DNA from: Oceanobacillus profundus
GTDB taxonomy: Bacteria > Bacillota > Bacilli > Bacillales > Amphibacillaceae
Assembly: GCF_003515705.1 (NCBI RefSeq)
Contig: NZ_QWEH01000012.1
Span: 86,985 to 150,984, forward strand
Direction of reading: 5' to 3'
Length of the DNA: 64,000 bases
Position 1 is the stretch's first letter; the number at the start of each line of letters is the position of its first letter. Positions 27,462 to 36,995 of this stretch are shown here, piece after piece. Made by a program: the position numbers and the translations under genes. The notes beneath the pieces were generated by a model that was not told where the DNA came from, searched no databases, and was given only the letters and a program-made list of their open reading frames with translations.

Positions 27462-27560
27462 GCGTTGTGTTCATGTTAAGGATTAAGTGATTAAGTTTAC
27501 TCGTATTCATTATGATTTTTGCTATAATTGAAAAAAAGGTAAATAGGGAGGTTGTTCCGG

Positions 27561-28352
27561 ATGGATTTAGAATTAAAAGGAAAGTCAGTGATTATAACAG
27601 CAGGAAGCAAAGGACTCGGGAGGGCAATTGCAAAAGAGTTTGCAAAGGAAGGTGCTCATGTTTTATTAAGTAGCAGGGATGAAGAAGCATTGCATCTTGC
27701 AGTTCAGGAAATTAAGCAGGAAACAGGAAATGAACAGGTTGATTATACTGTTTGCGATATGAAGGATTCAGAGGCAATTGATCGACTTGTTGAAAAAGCA
27801 TTGTCCTGGAATGGTACGATTGATGTGCTCATTAATAATGCAGGAGGACCACCAGCGGGTTCATTCATGGATATGTCTGATGATGATTGGTATCACGCAT
27901 TTGAATTAAATCTGCTCAGCTTTGTCCGAACAATAAGAGCAGTCGTTCCATTCATGCAAAAACAAAACCGTGGTCATATTGTAAATCTTGCATCATCATC
28001 TATTAAACAAAGCCTAGACCAATTAGTACTATCGAATACAATGCGTCCAGGTATTGTTGGGCTTTCTAAAACATTGGCACAGGAATTAAGTGCTGATAAT
28101 ATTTTAGTCAATACAGTTGGTCCGGGAACGGTTGAAACGGATCGGATACTTGAGCTATACAAGGTGAGAGCGGAAAAGCGTCAAGTAAGTGTTGAAACAA
28201 TCATAGAAGAGACGGAGAATCAGATTCCAATGAAGCGATTCGGCCAGCCAGAGGAGTTTGCGAAAGCAGTTGTCTTCTTAGCATCTGGTGCAAATACATA
28301 CATTACAGGACAATCTCTCATTATTGACGGTGGACAAGTGAAAGCATTATAA
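27561..28352 (+). CDS. SDR family protein with degenerate active site
   Basis: A 263-residue short-chain dehydrogenase-like protein. The N-terminal nucleotide motif is AGSKGLG and NNAGGPPAG replaces the standard NNAG context. Where the catalytic YxxxK should stand, the sequence reads SNTMRPGIVGLSKTLA, so Tyr is Ser and Lys is Arg. The preceding serines (NLASSS) are retained. A known BKR-like SDR subgroup also lacks the perfect tetrad. ATG 27561 is chosen for GGGAGG at nine bases; an in-frame TTG lies nine bases before it. It is monocistronic. Confidence 0.85.
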   Translation: MDLELKGKSVIITAGSKGLGRAIAKEFAKEGAHVLLSSRDEEALHLAVQEIKQETGNEQVDYTVCDMKDSEAIDRLVEKALSWNGTIDVLINNAGGPPAGSFMDMSDDDWYHAFELNLLSFVRTIRAVVPFMQKQNRGHIVNLASSSIKQSLDQLVLSNTMRPGIVGLSKTLAQELSADNILVNTVGPGTVETDRILELYKVRAEKRQVSVETIIEETENQIPMKRFGQPEEFAKAVVFLASGANTYITGQSLIIDGGQVKAL

Positions 28353-28361
28353 ATGGACGTC

Positions 28362-28396
28362 AAAGAGGATCAGGTGATTGAGCCTGATCCATCTTT
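28362..28396 (+). terminator. Terminator after the SDR gene
   Basis: AAAGAGGATCAGG pairs with CCTGATCCATCTTT around an eight-base loop. Confidence 0.6.
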
Positions 28397-28511
28397 GGCA
28401 GATAAGAAAGTTTAAACTTTTTTATCCGCAACTAAGGCATTCGATGAAAAGGCTTGGCAAATGCCTTGGTTTTCTAATGATTGCACGTTTATCAGGCATT
28501 TGGAATGACCC

Positions 28512-29135
28512 TTAAAAAATATTAAAAATCCCGATCGCAATTAAAATAACGGGTGGCAGAAAGGTTAGGCGCTGCAGTTTCTCTTGCTGTGATAAAAAAA
28601 TTCCTAGCTTCATACCGAAAAATAAAAAGAAACCACTCATACACGCTGTAAGAACGGCAGTCAGTGCAGGGGAATACCCAAGCATTGATGCGCCAATTCC
28701 AGCACCAAATGCATCAAGTGCAAGTGCTAAGCCAAGCAGGAATGCTTCTCCGGCTGAAATGGACCCGGATTGATCTAAATCAGCTTTATCAGGTGTTGTC
28801 ATTACGGTTTTAATATCTTCTATTCTAGTCGTGTGAGCCTTATTAGTAGAAGTCGCATTTATTAATTTTGCTCGGATAACCTTACTGAATGAAAATAAAC
28901 CGATCGCGATTAAGATAATACCTCCAAGGATCTTTGCCACTTCTTTTGAGATAAAAAAGCTAAGCAAATCGCCAACCAGCATGGATGTATAAACTATAAT
29001 ACCTGAACAGAGCATGATGATGATTAATGCAATCACAGGTACTTTAATTTTTCGCAGTCCATAAGTGATTCCTACGCCGAATCCATCTAAACTAACTGCT
29101 GTAACTAATAAGAGTAATCCAGTATAATAAAGCAT
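28512..29135 (-). CDS. ytaF: Sporulation membrane protein YtaF (MntP-like fold)
   Basis: A 207-residue membrane protein with six predicted helices in two inverted triplets. Each triplet opens with a conserved acidic motif: AVSLDGFGVG near residue 14 and ALALDAFGAG near 142. These match YtaF, a member of the MntP/cation-exporter-like family in spore formers. A polar loop (about residues 90-125) links the halves. Transport of a divalent cation is plausible but unproven. Confidence 0.82.
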   Translation of the reverse strand: MLYYTGLLLLVTAVSLDGFGVGITYGLRKIKVPVIALIIIMLCSGIIVYTSMLVGDLLSFFISKEVAKILGGIILIAIGLFSFSKVIRAKLINATSTNKAHTTRIEDIKTVMTTPDKADLDQSGSISAGEAFLLGLALALDAFGAGIGASMLGYSPALTAVLTACMSGFFLFFGMKLGIFLSQQEKLQRLTFLPPVILIAIGIFNIF

Positions 29136-29320
29136 CTAACCATATCCTTTACAAGGTTCTAGATTATAGTATGGAAAGGATGGTTACGTTGTGCTTGCGG
29201 CAGTTATGCCTGCACGAAAGAGTTAATTTGTGATAAAGTATCTTTAGATGTTTCCTTCATTTCATAACGAAACAAGTAAGTGAAATCCGAATGGATCGTT
29301 CATATAGAGAGGATTTTTTG

Positions 29321-31492
29321 ATGAGTAAAATAGTTGTATTAGCAGAGAAACCATCCGTTGGTCGTGACATTGCAAGGGTGCTTGGATGTACGAAAAAGGG
29401 GAATGGTTATTTTGAAGGTTCAAGGTATATTGTAACATGGGCGCTTGGTCATCTGGTTACATTGGCAGATCCAGAAGTCTATGATGATAAATATAAAACG
29501 TGGCGTATGGAAGATTTGCCAATGCTCCCGCCGAAATTAAAGCCAGTCGTTATTAAGAAGACAGGTAAACAATTTCAGGTTGTCAAATCCCAATTAACAC
29601 GCAAGGACGTCAGTGAAGTCGTTATTGCTACTGATGCCGGACGTGAAGGTGAACTGGTGGCCCGCTGGATTTTGGAGAAAGCCCGAATTAAAAAGCCGAC
29701 TAAACGTTTATGGATTTCCTCGGTTACTGATAAAGCGATACGTGAAGGTTTTAAAAATCTCAAGCCTGGTGCAAAGTATGTGCATCTGTATGAATCGGCA
29801 GTTGCAAGGTCTGAAGCTGATTGGTATGTTGGTCTGAATGCAACACGTGCATTAACGACAAAGCATAATGCCCAATTGTCCAGTGGGCGAGTTCAAACGC
29901 CAACACTAGCGATGATTGCTGCAAGAGAGCAGGAAATCAAAGAGTTTAAGCCGAGGGCATTCTACGGTATCGAAGCAAAAACAGACAAAGGATTTAAATT
30001 AACTTGGCTGGATGAAAAAAATAATTCGCGTATTTTTTCTGAAGATAAAGCAAACCTTTTGCTTAATCAATTGAAAAATGAGTCCGCAACTGTTGTCCAA
30101 GTTGATAGGCAGCATAAGAAAAAATTTGCCCCACAGCTTTATGATTTGACGGAATTACAGCGAGAAGCCAATCGGATTTTTAATTTCTCTGGAAAACAGA
30201 CGTTGTCGATTATGCAAAAGCTTTATGAGCAGCATAAGGTTTTGACATATCCACGGACCGATTCACGCGTTATTTCTTCAGATATTGTTCCTACATTAAA
30301 GGATCGCGTAAAAGCTTGTGGCGTAGATGAGTACGCAAAATCAGCTGCGAAAATTTTAAAAAAGGATTTGAAGCTTTCCAAGGCAGTTGTCGATAATGCG
30401 AAGGTATCGGATCACCACGCGATTATCCCCACGGAACAGCCGGTTCTGTTAGCGGATTTAGATGATAAGGAAATTAAAATCTATGATCTTGTTGTGAAAC
30501 GTTTTTTAGCGGTGCTTTCAGATGCCTATGAATATGAACAAACAACAATTACAGCTGAAATTGGACCAGAGCGTTTTACTGCGAAAGGAAAAGTGATTAA
30601 AAAGCTCGGTTGGAAAGAAGTCTACAATAACCGAAGAAGTGAAGATGATCTTCAAGATGACCAACGTTTACCAGTTATGCATAAAGGTGATAAGCTAACG
30701 GATATCCGTATTTCTCGTACGGAAGGAGAAACGAAGCCGCCAGAACGATTTACAGAGGGTGCCTTATTACAGGCGATGGAAAATCCAGTTCGTTATATGA
30801 GCTCGGATGAAAAACATTTGGCAAAAACAATTAATCAAACAGGCGGTATTGGAACGGTAGCGACAAGAGCGGATATTATTGAGAAGTTATTTAATAATAT
30901 GTACATGGAGCTAAAAGGAAAATATATTTATTTAACTCCTACAGGTCGTCAGCTGCTTGATCTTGTGCCAGAAGATTTGCGTTCTCCGGCCTTGACTGCG
31001 GAATGGGAGCAGAAGCTAGCCTTAATTGCAGAAGGCAAGCTTGCAAAGGATAAATTTATTTCTGAAATAAAAACCTATACGAAACAAGCTGTTCAGGAGA
31101 TTAAAAATACTGGGGACACGTTCAAGCATGATAATATGACGGGAACGAAATGCCCTAGTTGTGGAAAGCTCATGTTGGAAATTAAGAATAAGCATGGACG
31201 TAAACTCGTTTGCCAAGATCGTTCTTGTGGGCATAAGAAAAATATTGCCAAACAAACGAATGCCCGCTGTCCAAACTGCCATAAACGTATGGAACTTCGC
31301 GGTGAAGGAGAAGGGCAAATGTTTATATGCAAATGTGGACACAGAGAAAAACTTTCCACATTTAATGCACGTAAACAAGAAGAGAAAAAACATAAAGTAT
31401 CGAAAAAAGATGTAAATAAGTATTTGAAAAAGCAGGATGATGGCTTTAAGAACAATGCACTCGCTGATGCGTTGGCAAAGCTGAAGAAATAG
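29321..31492 (+). CDS. topB: DNA topoisomerase III
   Basis: A type IA topoisomerase that decatenates and relaxes DNA. The Toprim domain starts at VVLAEKPSVGRDIA, with TDAGREGEL near residue 105, and the active tyrosine lies in LTYPRTDSR (about residue 310). The C-terminus has two Zn-ribbon-like cysteine sets (CPSCGK...CQDRSCG and CPNCHK...CKCG). From ATG 29321 it is 723 residues, close to B. subtilis TopB. AGAGAGG fits this start; an upstream in-frame ATG at 29291 is less likely. Confidence 0.94.
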   Translation: MSKIVVLAEKPSVGRDIARVLGCTKKGNGYFEGSRYIVTWALGHLVTLADPEVYDDKYKTWRMEDLPMLPPKLKPVVIKKTGKQFQVVKSQLTRKDVSEVVIATDAGREGELVARWILEKARIKKPTKRLWISSVTDKAIREGFKNLKPGAKYVHLYESAVARSEADWYVGLNATRALTTKHNAQLSSGRVQTPTLAMIAAREQEIKEFKPRAFYGIEAKTDKGFKLTWLDEKNNSRIFSEDKANLLLNQLKNESATVVQVDRQHKKKFAPQLYDLTELQREANRIFNFSGKQTLSIMQKLYEQHKVLTYPRTDSRVISSDIVPTLKDRVKACGVDEYAKSAAKILKKDLKLSKAVVDNAKVSDHHAIIPTEQPVLLADLDDKEIKIYDLVVKRFLAVLSDAYEYEQTTITAEIGPERFTAKGKVIKKLGWKEVYNNRRSEDDLQDDQRLPVMHKGDKLTDIRISRTEGETKPPERFTEGALLQAMENPVRYMSSDEKHLAKTINQTGGIGTVATRADIIEKLFNNMYMELKGKYIYLTPTGRQLLDLVPEDLRSPALTAEWEQKLALIAEGKLAKDKFISEIKTYTKQAVQEIKNTGDTFKHDNMTGTKCPSCGKLMLEIKNKHGRKLVCQDRSCGHKKNIAKQTNARCPNCHKRMELRGEGEGQMFICKCGHREKLSTFNARKQEEKKHKVSKKDVNKYLKKQDDGFKNNALADALAKLKK

Positions 31493-31498
31493 AGGTTT

Positions 31499-31536
31499 AG
31501 GGATAGCTTACAGTAGATAAGCTATCCCTTTTTTTT
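31499..31536 (+). terminator. Terminator after topB
   Basis: A perfect 12-bp stem AGGGATAGCTTA / TAAGCTATCCCT with a seven-base loop and a run of T residues. Confidence 0.88.
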
Positions 31537-31546
31537 GTGTTGTGAT

Positions 31547-31744
31547 TTAATACTTCTTTTCTTCCAAAACATTATGATATTCATCTTGTATTTCGACAAT
31601 GCTTGGTGTGTTTTCCTGTGCCAATTGTTCTGCTGCCTCAATGGCTTCTGACTTAGTGTCGTAGACTTCCTCTGGTGCAACGTCCTCCAATTTTACAAAC
31701 CAAGCACTTGCATCTACATTTGGTGTGACACTATACGTTTTCAA
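31547..31744 (-). CDS. DUF2188 domain protein
   Basis: A 65-residue acidic cytoplasmic protein. The pattern fits the DUF2188 family: VTPNVDASAWFVKLEDV, then VYDTKSEAIEAAEQLAQEN and a final IVEIQDEYHNV strand. The function of the family is unknown. The ribosome binding site is AAGGAG. It is convergent with topB and monocistronic. Confidence 0.75.
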   Translation of the reverse strand: MKTYSVTPNVDASAWFVKLEDVAPEEVYDTKSEAIEAAEQLAQENTPSIVEIQDEYHNVLEEKKY

Positions 31745-31924
31745 TTAAAAAACTCCTTTATTTCTTAAGTTATAATTTATTTTCCCATTTGTATTGAAAC
31801 TAAAACATCATCAACTTTATATAAACAAAATATATACAACAGGTTAAAAATTCTGTATAATCCATTTTAACGGAATATTAAAGGTAATTTTCCGTAAATG
31901 AGTTATATTTTTGGAGGTAGATTA

Positions 31925-33121
31925 ATGCAACGAAAGTTAGACACATATTTGAAGCAAGTGGAACAGGAAATTATCGCTAACCGACGTCATTTGCATCAAT
32001 ATCCAGAGCTTAGTAATCAAGAGGTCAAAACATCCCACTATATTCAACAGAAGCTAACAGATTATGGAATTCCCTTTAAAACTGGCTTTGCCGAACATGG
32101 GGTTTTGGGGATTATTAAAGGTAAAGATTCCGATAACATCGTTGCGTTACGTGCAGACATCGACGCATTACCAATACAGGAATTAAATGAAGATGATTTT
32201 GTATCTAAACACCCAAATGTGATGCATGCCTGTGGACATGATGCTCATACAGCTATGTTACTTGGTGCAGGATATGTTCTTCAGCAACTAAAGGAGGAGA
32301 TTAACGGAACAGTGCTGCTTGTTTTTCAACCGGCAGAAGAAGCATCACCAAAAGGTGGAGCGCAGGTCATGATGGAGGATGGTGTATTTGATACATACAA
32401 GCCGGATGTAATTTTTGGCCAGCATGTGTGGCCATATATGCCAACGGGTACTGTCGGTGTGCATGACCGGGAAGTAATGGGAGCGTCAGATCGTTTTAAA
32501 ATAATTTTAGAAGGGCGAGGTGGTCATGCAAGCATGCCGCATCAAGCAAATGATGCTGTTATAGCAGCAGGGCATTTGATTACTGCATTGCAGACAATCG
32601 TTAGTAGAAACCTAGATCCTATGGAGTCTTCTGTTGTTACAATTAGTATGCTGGATGCTGGCAGTGTACCGAACATTATTCCGCGAGAAGTGACGCTGCA
32701 AGGATCTGTTCGAACGTATCATTCAGAAATTAGAGAGCGATTAAAAGAGCGCTTTTACCAGATTACAAACCAGATTGCGGAAGCCTTTAATACAAAAGCA
32801 TATATTGAATACACGGATGGGTATCCAGCAACAATTAATACACCACAATGGGCTAAACTTGCCAGAAGTTCTGCACAGAAGATCCTTGGAGAGAATGCAA
32901 CACCTGCACAAAAGCCGTCTTTAGCAGGAGAAGATTTTGGAAGATTCCTACATAAATACCCTGGTGCATTTATTTGGCTTGGAACACAATTGGAAGATAA
33001 GGAAAAGCAGACACCACTTCATGATGCGAATTTTAAATTGAATGAACGTGCCTTGCCACAGGGAACTAAGCTATTTGTCCAATTTGCAATCGATGCATTA
33101 CAAAAATTAAATGAGGAGTGA
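31925..33121 (+). CDS. M20 family amidohydrolase
   Basis: A zinc-dependent amidohydrolase of the M20D group (hippurate hydrolase / N-acyl-amino-acid amidohydrolase type). Motifs in order are NRRHLHQYPELS, ALRADIDALPI, MHACGHDAHTAML (metal-binding) and QPAEEASPKGG with the catalytic Glu. LAGEDFGRF near the C-terminus supplies the final ligand area. It starts at ATG 31925 after TTGGAGGT and is 398 residues long. It is the first gene of a five-gene operon that ends in an AbgT transporter, so it probably hydrolyses an imported N-acyl amino acid. Confidence 0.88.
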   Translation: MQRKLDTYLKQVEQEIIANRRHLHQYPELSNQEVKTSHYIQQKLTDYGIPFKTGFAEHGVLGIIKGKDSDNIVALRADIDALPIQELNEDDFVSKHPNVMHACGHDAHTAMLLGAGYVLQQLKEEINGTVLLVFQPAEEASPKGGAQVMMEDGVFDTYKPDVIFGQHVWPYMPTGTVGVHDREVMGASDRFKIILEGRGGHASMPHQANDAVIAAGHLITALQTIVSRNLDPMESSVVTISMLDAGSVPNIIPREVTLQGSVRTYHSEIRERLKERFYQITNQIAEAFNTKAYIEYTDGYPATINTPQWAKLARSSAQKILGENATPAQKPSLAGEDFGRFLHKYPGAFIWLGTQLEDKEKQTPLHDANFKLNERALPQGTKLFVQFAIDALQKLNEE

Positions 33122-33125
33122 GTAT

Positions 33126-34421
33126 ATGTCTGATTTTGTAAGCCATATGGAACCAAAGTTGATTAGTTGGAGACAATCCTTTCATTCATACCCTGAACTT
33201 GGTTTTATGGAATATGTAACAACGTACCGTCTTGGAAAAGTTCTAGAGGGACTTGGATTTACGATTCATTTAGGAGAAGAAGCACTAGAGCGTGATGCGA
33301 GATTAGGAGTTCCAAATAAAACTGAATTGGATAAACATGAACTCCAAGCAAAAGCAAAAGGAGTGGAAGAGTCCTGGCTTGCTAAAATGCGTGGAGGTCT
33401 TACAGGACTTGTAGCAACATGGGATACTGAAAGACCTGGAGACCATGTGGCATTCAGATTTGATATCGATGCCTTACCAATTACGGAAACAAAGGATACG
33501 AATCATATACCTGCAAAAGAAGGTTTTCATTCTATGATCGACCAAACCATGCATGCTTGTGGCCATGATGGCCATATGACAATTGGTTTAGGGGTTGCCT
33601 CCTACATTGCTGCCTATCAATCAATATTAAAAGGAAAATTTACGTTATTGTTTCAGCCAGCTGAAGAAGGTGGACGAGGTGCTAAAGCAATGACTGAAAA
33701 AGGGTGGTTAGATAATGTCGATTATTTTTATAGCGGACATATTGGCATCCAGTCCTTGCCAATTGGAACCATTGCTGCAACGGTAGATGGATTTCTAGCA
33801 TCCTCAAAGTTCAATGTCACATTTTCTGGTGTTGCTTCTCATGCAGGAATGCACCCGGAGTTAGGAAAGAATGCTTTGCTCGCTGCTGCAGTATCAGCAA
33901 CAAATCTTTATACAATTCCTAGGCATAGTGATGGCATTACTCGAATTAATGTTGGGAAAATGGTTGCTGGTAGTGGTAGAAATATAATTCCAAGTGACGC
34001 CTTTCTGGAAATGGAGACGAGAGGAGAAACTAAAAAAATTAATGAATATATGCTAACAGAAGCAACCCGAATCATAAAAGCAGCAGCAGGCATGCATGAC
34101 GTGACTTGTGAGATCACTCCTGTCGGTATTACAGAGGAAATGATTTGCAGTGAAGCATTAATACCAACAATAATAGAGGCATGTAAATCAAGTGATTATA
34201 TAAAGGAAGTTCTTCCGGTAGCGAAGGTTTCGGGTTCAGAGGATGCAAGCTTTATGATGAATCGTGTACAGCAACAGGGTGGGAAAGCAACTTATTTGTT
34301 ATTTGGAACAGAGTTGAATTACCCGCATCACCATCAAGCTTTTGATTTTCAAGAAGATGTTCTTCCTATTGCATTGGATGCATTTATCAAAATCATTGAA
34401 GGAGGGTCAGGAATTGAGTAA
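33126..34421 (+). CDS. AbgA-like M20 amidohydrolase
   Basis: 431 residues resembling E. coli AbgA, the A subunit of p-aminobenzoyl-glutamate hydrolase. It has the AbgA-specific insertion (residues about 45-95) between WRQSFHSYPELGFMEY and AFRFDIDALPI. Then come MHACGHDGHMTIGLG, QPAEEGGRGAKAM and the C-terminal SGSEDASFMMNRVQQQGG. It starts four bases after the previous stop, so it is coupled. E. coli AbgA works with AbgB; here the partners are an M20D enzyme and a carbamoylase-like enzyme. Confidence 0.85.
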   Translation: MSDFVSHMEPKLISWRQSFHSYPELGFMEYVTTYRLGKVLEGLGFTIHLGEEALERDARLGVPNKTELDKHELQAKAKGVEESWLAKMRGGLTGLVATWDTERPGDHVAFRFDIDALPITETKDTNHIPAKEGFHSMIDQTMHACGHDGHMTIGLGVASYIAAYQSILKGKFTLLFQPAEEGGRGAKAMTEKGWLDNVDYFYSGHIGIQSLPIGTIAATVDGFLASSKFNVTFSGVASHAGMHPELGKNALLAAAVSATNLYTIPRHSDGITRINVGKMVAGSGRNIIPSDAFLEMETRGETKKINEYMLTEATRIIKAAAGMHDVTCEITPVGITEEMICSEALIPTIIEACKSSDYIKEVLPVAKVSGSEDASFMMNRVQQQGGKATYLLFGTELNYPHHHQAFDFQEDVLPIALDAFIKIIEGGSGIE

Positions 34422-35667
34422 TTTGACTAAATGGCTAGAGGACAAACTGCTAGCCCTCAATGTGACGGATACAATGGCACGTCCAGATGGGTTTACGAGG
34501 CTTAGCTTTACAAAGGAAGAAAAAGCAGCGCATATCCAATTTGAACAAATCGCTGCTGAACTCGGTTTGAAAACATATCAAGATCAAGCAGGGAACTGCT
34601 GGGCTGTTTGGGAGGTTGATCCGTCTGCATCAACAATTGCAATGGGATCGCATTTAGACACCGTTGATTGTGGTGGTGGCTATGATGGGGTTGCAGGTGT
34701 GTTAACAGCATTAACTGCTGTTAAAGGATTACAGGACATAGGATTTCACCCGATAAAAAACATCGCTGTCATCTGTTTTATTGCTGAAGAATCTGCCCGA
34801 TTTGGTGTGTCGACGATTGGAAGCAAAGCAATCACGGGTCAACTAAAACTAAAGGAAATGGAAGCAATTAAAGATCGTAATGGAATTAAAATGAAACAAG
34901 CAATGACAGATTATGGACTTGACTGGGAATCTATCGAAGCGGCTGTCCTCTCACTTGATTCATTGGAAAGCTTTATTGAGCTGCACATTGAGCAAGGAAT
35001 GGAGTTGCAAGAAACAGGTGCAGAAATTGGTATTGTAAAGGGGATCGCGTGCCCAGTAAGACTTGTAATTACTGCAAAGGGAATGGCCAACCACACTGGT
35101 ACTACCCGGATGCATCAAAGGCAGGATGCTTTTGTAGCTATTGCACCACTCGTAAATTTTGTGCAGGAGGAAGCACTAAAAGTAAATGAAAAAAGTGAAG
35201 TTCCACTTGTAGCTACAGTAAGTACAATCCGTTTACATCCAAACGCAATGAATGTAATCCCTGGAGAAGTTGAACTTGGTATTGATATACGAAGTGTTGA
35301 CGATAGATTAAAACGGGATTTCGCTGAAAATATTCGTACTTTTGTTTCTGAGCTTGAAGTGAAAAAGCAAATTAGGATTGGCGTAAAGACGCTTGTAGAT
35401 AATGATTCAGTCAAGATGGATAACATAATGCATGCAAAATTAACCCAAGCAAGTAAAACAATTGGGTATGAAACATTGTCAATGAATAGCGGGGCTGGTC
35501 ATGATGTAATGAATATGGCGGCGAACTGGCCAGCAGGTTTAATTTTTATTCCGTGTAAAGATGGATTAAGTCATCATCCACGTGAATTTGCATCGATAGA
35601 AAGTCTTGAAAAAGGAACAAAGGTTATGATGACATTTTTACAACAGGAAGCAGGAGAACCAATATGA
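34414..35667 (+). CDS. M20 family metallo-hydrolase (N-carbamoylase/allantoate amidohydrolase type)
   Basis: A 417-residue Zn- or Mn-dependent hydrolase of the AmaB/HyuC/AllC group. It has GSHLDTVDCGGGYDG (about residue 74), AEESARFG, ELHIEQGMELQ, ANHTGTTRM and SGAGHDVMNMA. Relatives cleave N-carbamoyl-amino acids, allantoate or peptide-like bonds. TTG 34414 is the start, because AGGAGGG lies seven bases upstream and the frame overlaps the abgA-like stop by eight bases. Operon position suggests it acts on the same imported compound family. Confidence 0.85.
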   Translation: MSNLTKWLEDKLLALNVTDTMARPDGFTRLSFTKEEKAAHIQFEQIAAELGLKTYQDQAGNCWAVWEVDPSASTIAMGSHLDTVDCGGGYDGVAGVLTALTAVKGLQDIGFHPIKNIAVICFIAEESARFGVSTIGSKAITGQLKLKEMEAIKDRNGIKMKQAMTDYGLDWESIEAAVLSLDSLESFIELHIEQGMELQETGAEIGIVKGIACPVRLVITAKGMANHTGTTRMHQRQDAFVAIAPLVNFVQEEALKVNEKSEVPLVATVSTIRLHPNAMNVIPGEVELGIDIRSVDDRLKRDFAENIRTFVSELEVKKQIRIGVKTLVDNDSVKMDNIMHAKLTQASKTIGYETLSMNSGAGHDVMNMAANWPAGLIFIPCKDGLSHHPREFASIESLEKGTKVMMTFLQQEAGEPI

Positions 35668-36971
35668 AAGTAAGAATTGGGGTCATCGGTCCTGCTGATT
35701 CTGTAAATCAAATTATGACTGTTGCAAAGGAATTTAGCGATACATCAATTGTCCCATTTACCTATGAATCGCTCGAAGAAATAGACGAAATATTGAGGAA
35801 TAATAAAAATCAATTTGATCAATGGTTCTTTTCGGGAATAATGAATTTTTCTTATGCAATGGAGCATACGCTTTTGCCAATGGATCATGCAATCTATCCA
35901 GATATGAATGGATCAGCTTTTTTAGGGACATTGCTTGAGGCGCAGCTTGATGAGGATAAGGTCTATAAAAAAATAAGCATTGATACGATTGAAAATGAAG
36001 AAATAGACAAGTTATTATCCTTTTATCAGTTACACTCCATGATTTATAATAATATTCCTTTCCAAGGATATGAACATAACGAAAAGCAAATTGCTTTTCA
36101 TGAGGAACTATATGAAAAAGGTAAATCGGAAGTTGCTATTACATTTATTCGTTCTACTTATATCGCTTTGAAAGAGAAAGGAATTCCTGTTTACAGGGTT
36201 ATGCCATCCTATTTATCGATCGAACAATCGTTTAGACTATTAATTCAACGGGCGCTATCCAGTCGCTATAAAAATGCCCAATTGGCTGTAATCGGGTGCA
36301 ATGTAGTGTTTAATACGAATGAAGAAGCGATGTATTATTCGTTCAAAATGAAACATAAAGAACTCGAATTGCGGAAAACATTGCTTTTTTTAACAGAAAA
36401 AATAAATGGATCATTAATGCAGCTAGGTGATGGATTATTTTTTATATTTACAACCCGGGGAGAAATTGATGATCAATTCGAAGTGGCGATATTTGAAATA
36501 ATGGAGGATGTTAAAGTCCAGGAGAATATTCAATTGACTATCTCGATTGGATTTGGTGAAACAGTATCCCAAGCAGAAGACCATGTAAGACTAGGATTCC
36601 ACCAACTGGAAACAGAGAAATCAACATCCATTATTATTGTCGATGAAGACCAGTCAATCACAAAAAAGAATGCAGATAATGAAACAATTGCATTTAAAAC
36701 GATGGAGTTAGATGAGGAATGGCAAGAAAAAATTAGACACAGTGGTGTAAGTCCAAGTATCGTTTCAAAGATAAGAGCTTATTCAAGAAAATATAATCGA
36801 TATGAATTTACAGCTAGTGATGTGGCCAGGTGGCTGAAAAGCACAGAAAGAAATGGGAGAAGGATTGTCAGCCTGCTAGAAAAGGCTGCAATTACAGAGC
36901 AATGTGGAGAGGTGCAATCAAATGTACGAGGCAGGCCCAAAAAAGTATTTCGTTTTTGTGCATTGAAATAA
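35664..36971 (+). CDS. Putative transcriptional regulator with GGDEF/GTP-cyclohydrolase III-like domain
   Basis: 435 residues, not matched to a named gene. The N-terminal 190 residues look like an effector-sensing alpha/beta domain (MKVRIGVIGPADSVNQIMTV). A central part contains ISIGFGETVSQAEDHVRLGF, reminiscent of the end of GGDEF or GTP-cyclohydrolase III-like domains, without an active GGDEF loop. The C-terminus (YEFTASDVARWLK, then GRRIVSLLEKAAIT) looks like a winged helix. The ATG overlaps the previous stop by four bases. It is inferred to regulate this operon. Confidence 0.6.
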   Translation: MKVRIGVIGPADSVNQIMTVAKEFSDTSIVPFTYESLEEIDEILRNNKNQFDQWFFSGIMNFSYAMEHTLLPMDHAIYPDMNGSAFLGTLLEAQLDEDKVYKKISIDTIENEEIDKLLSFYQLHSMIYNNIPFQGYEHNEKQIAFHEELYEKGKSEVAITFIRSTYIALKEKGIPVYRVMPSYLSIEQSFRLLIQRALSSRYKNAQLAVIGCNVVFNTNEEAMYYSFKMKHKELELRKTLLFLTEKINGSLMQLGDGLFFIFTTRGEIDDQFEVAIFEIMEDVKVQENIQLTISIGFGETVSQAEDHVRLGFHQLETEKSTSIIIVDEDQSITKKNADNETIAFKTMELDEEWQEKIRHSGVSPSIVSKIRAYSRKYNRYEFTASDVARWLKSTERNGRRIVSLLEKAAITEQCGEVQSNVRGRPKKVFRFCALK

Positions 36972-36995
36972 GATAAAATAGAAGGGATGGATTTG

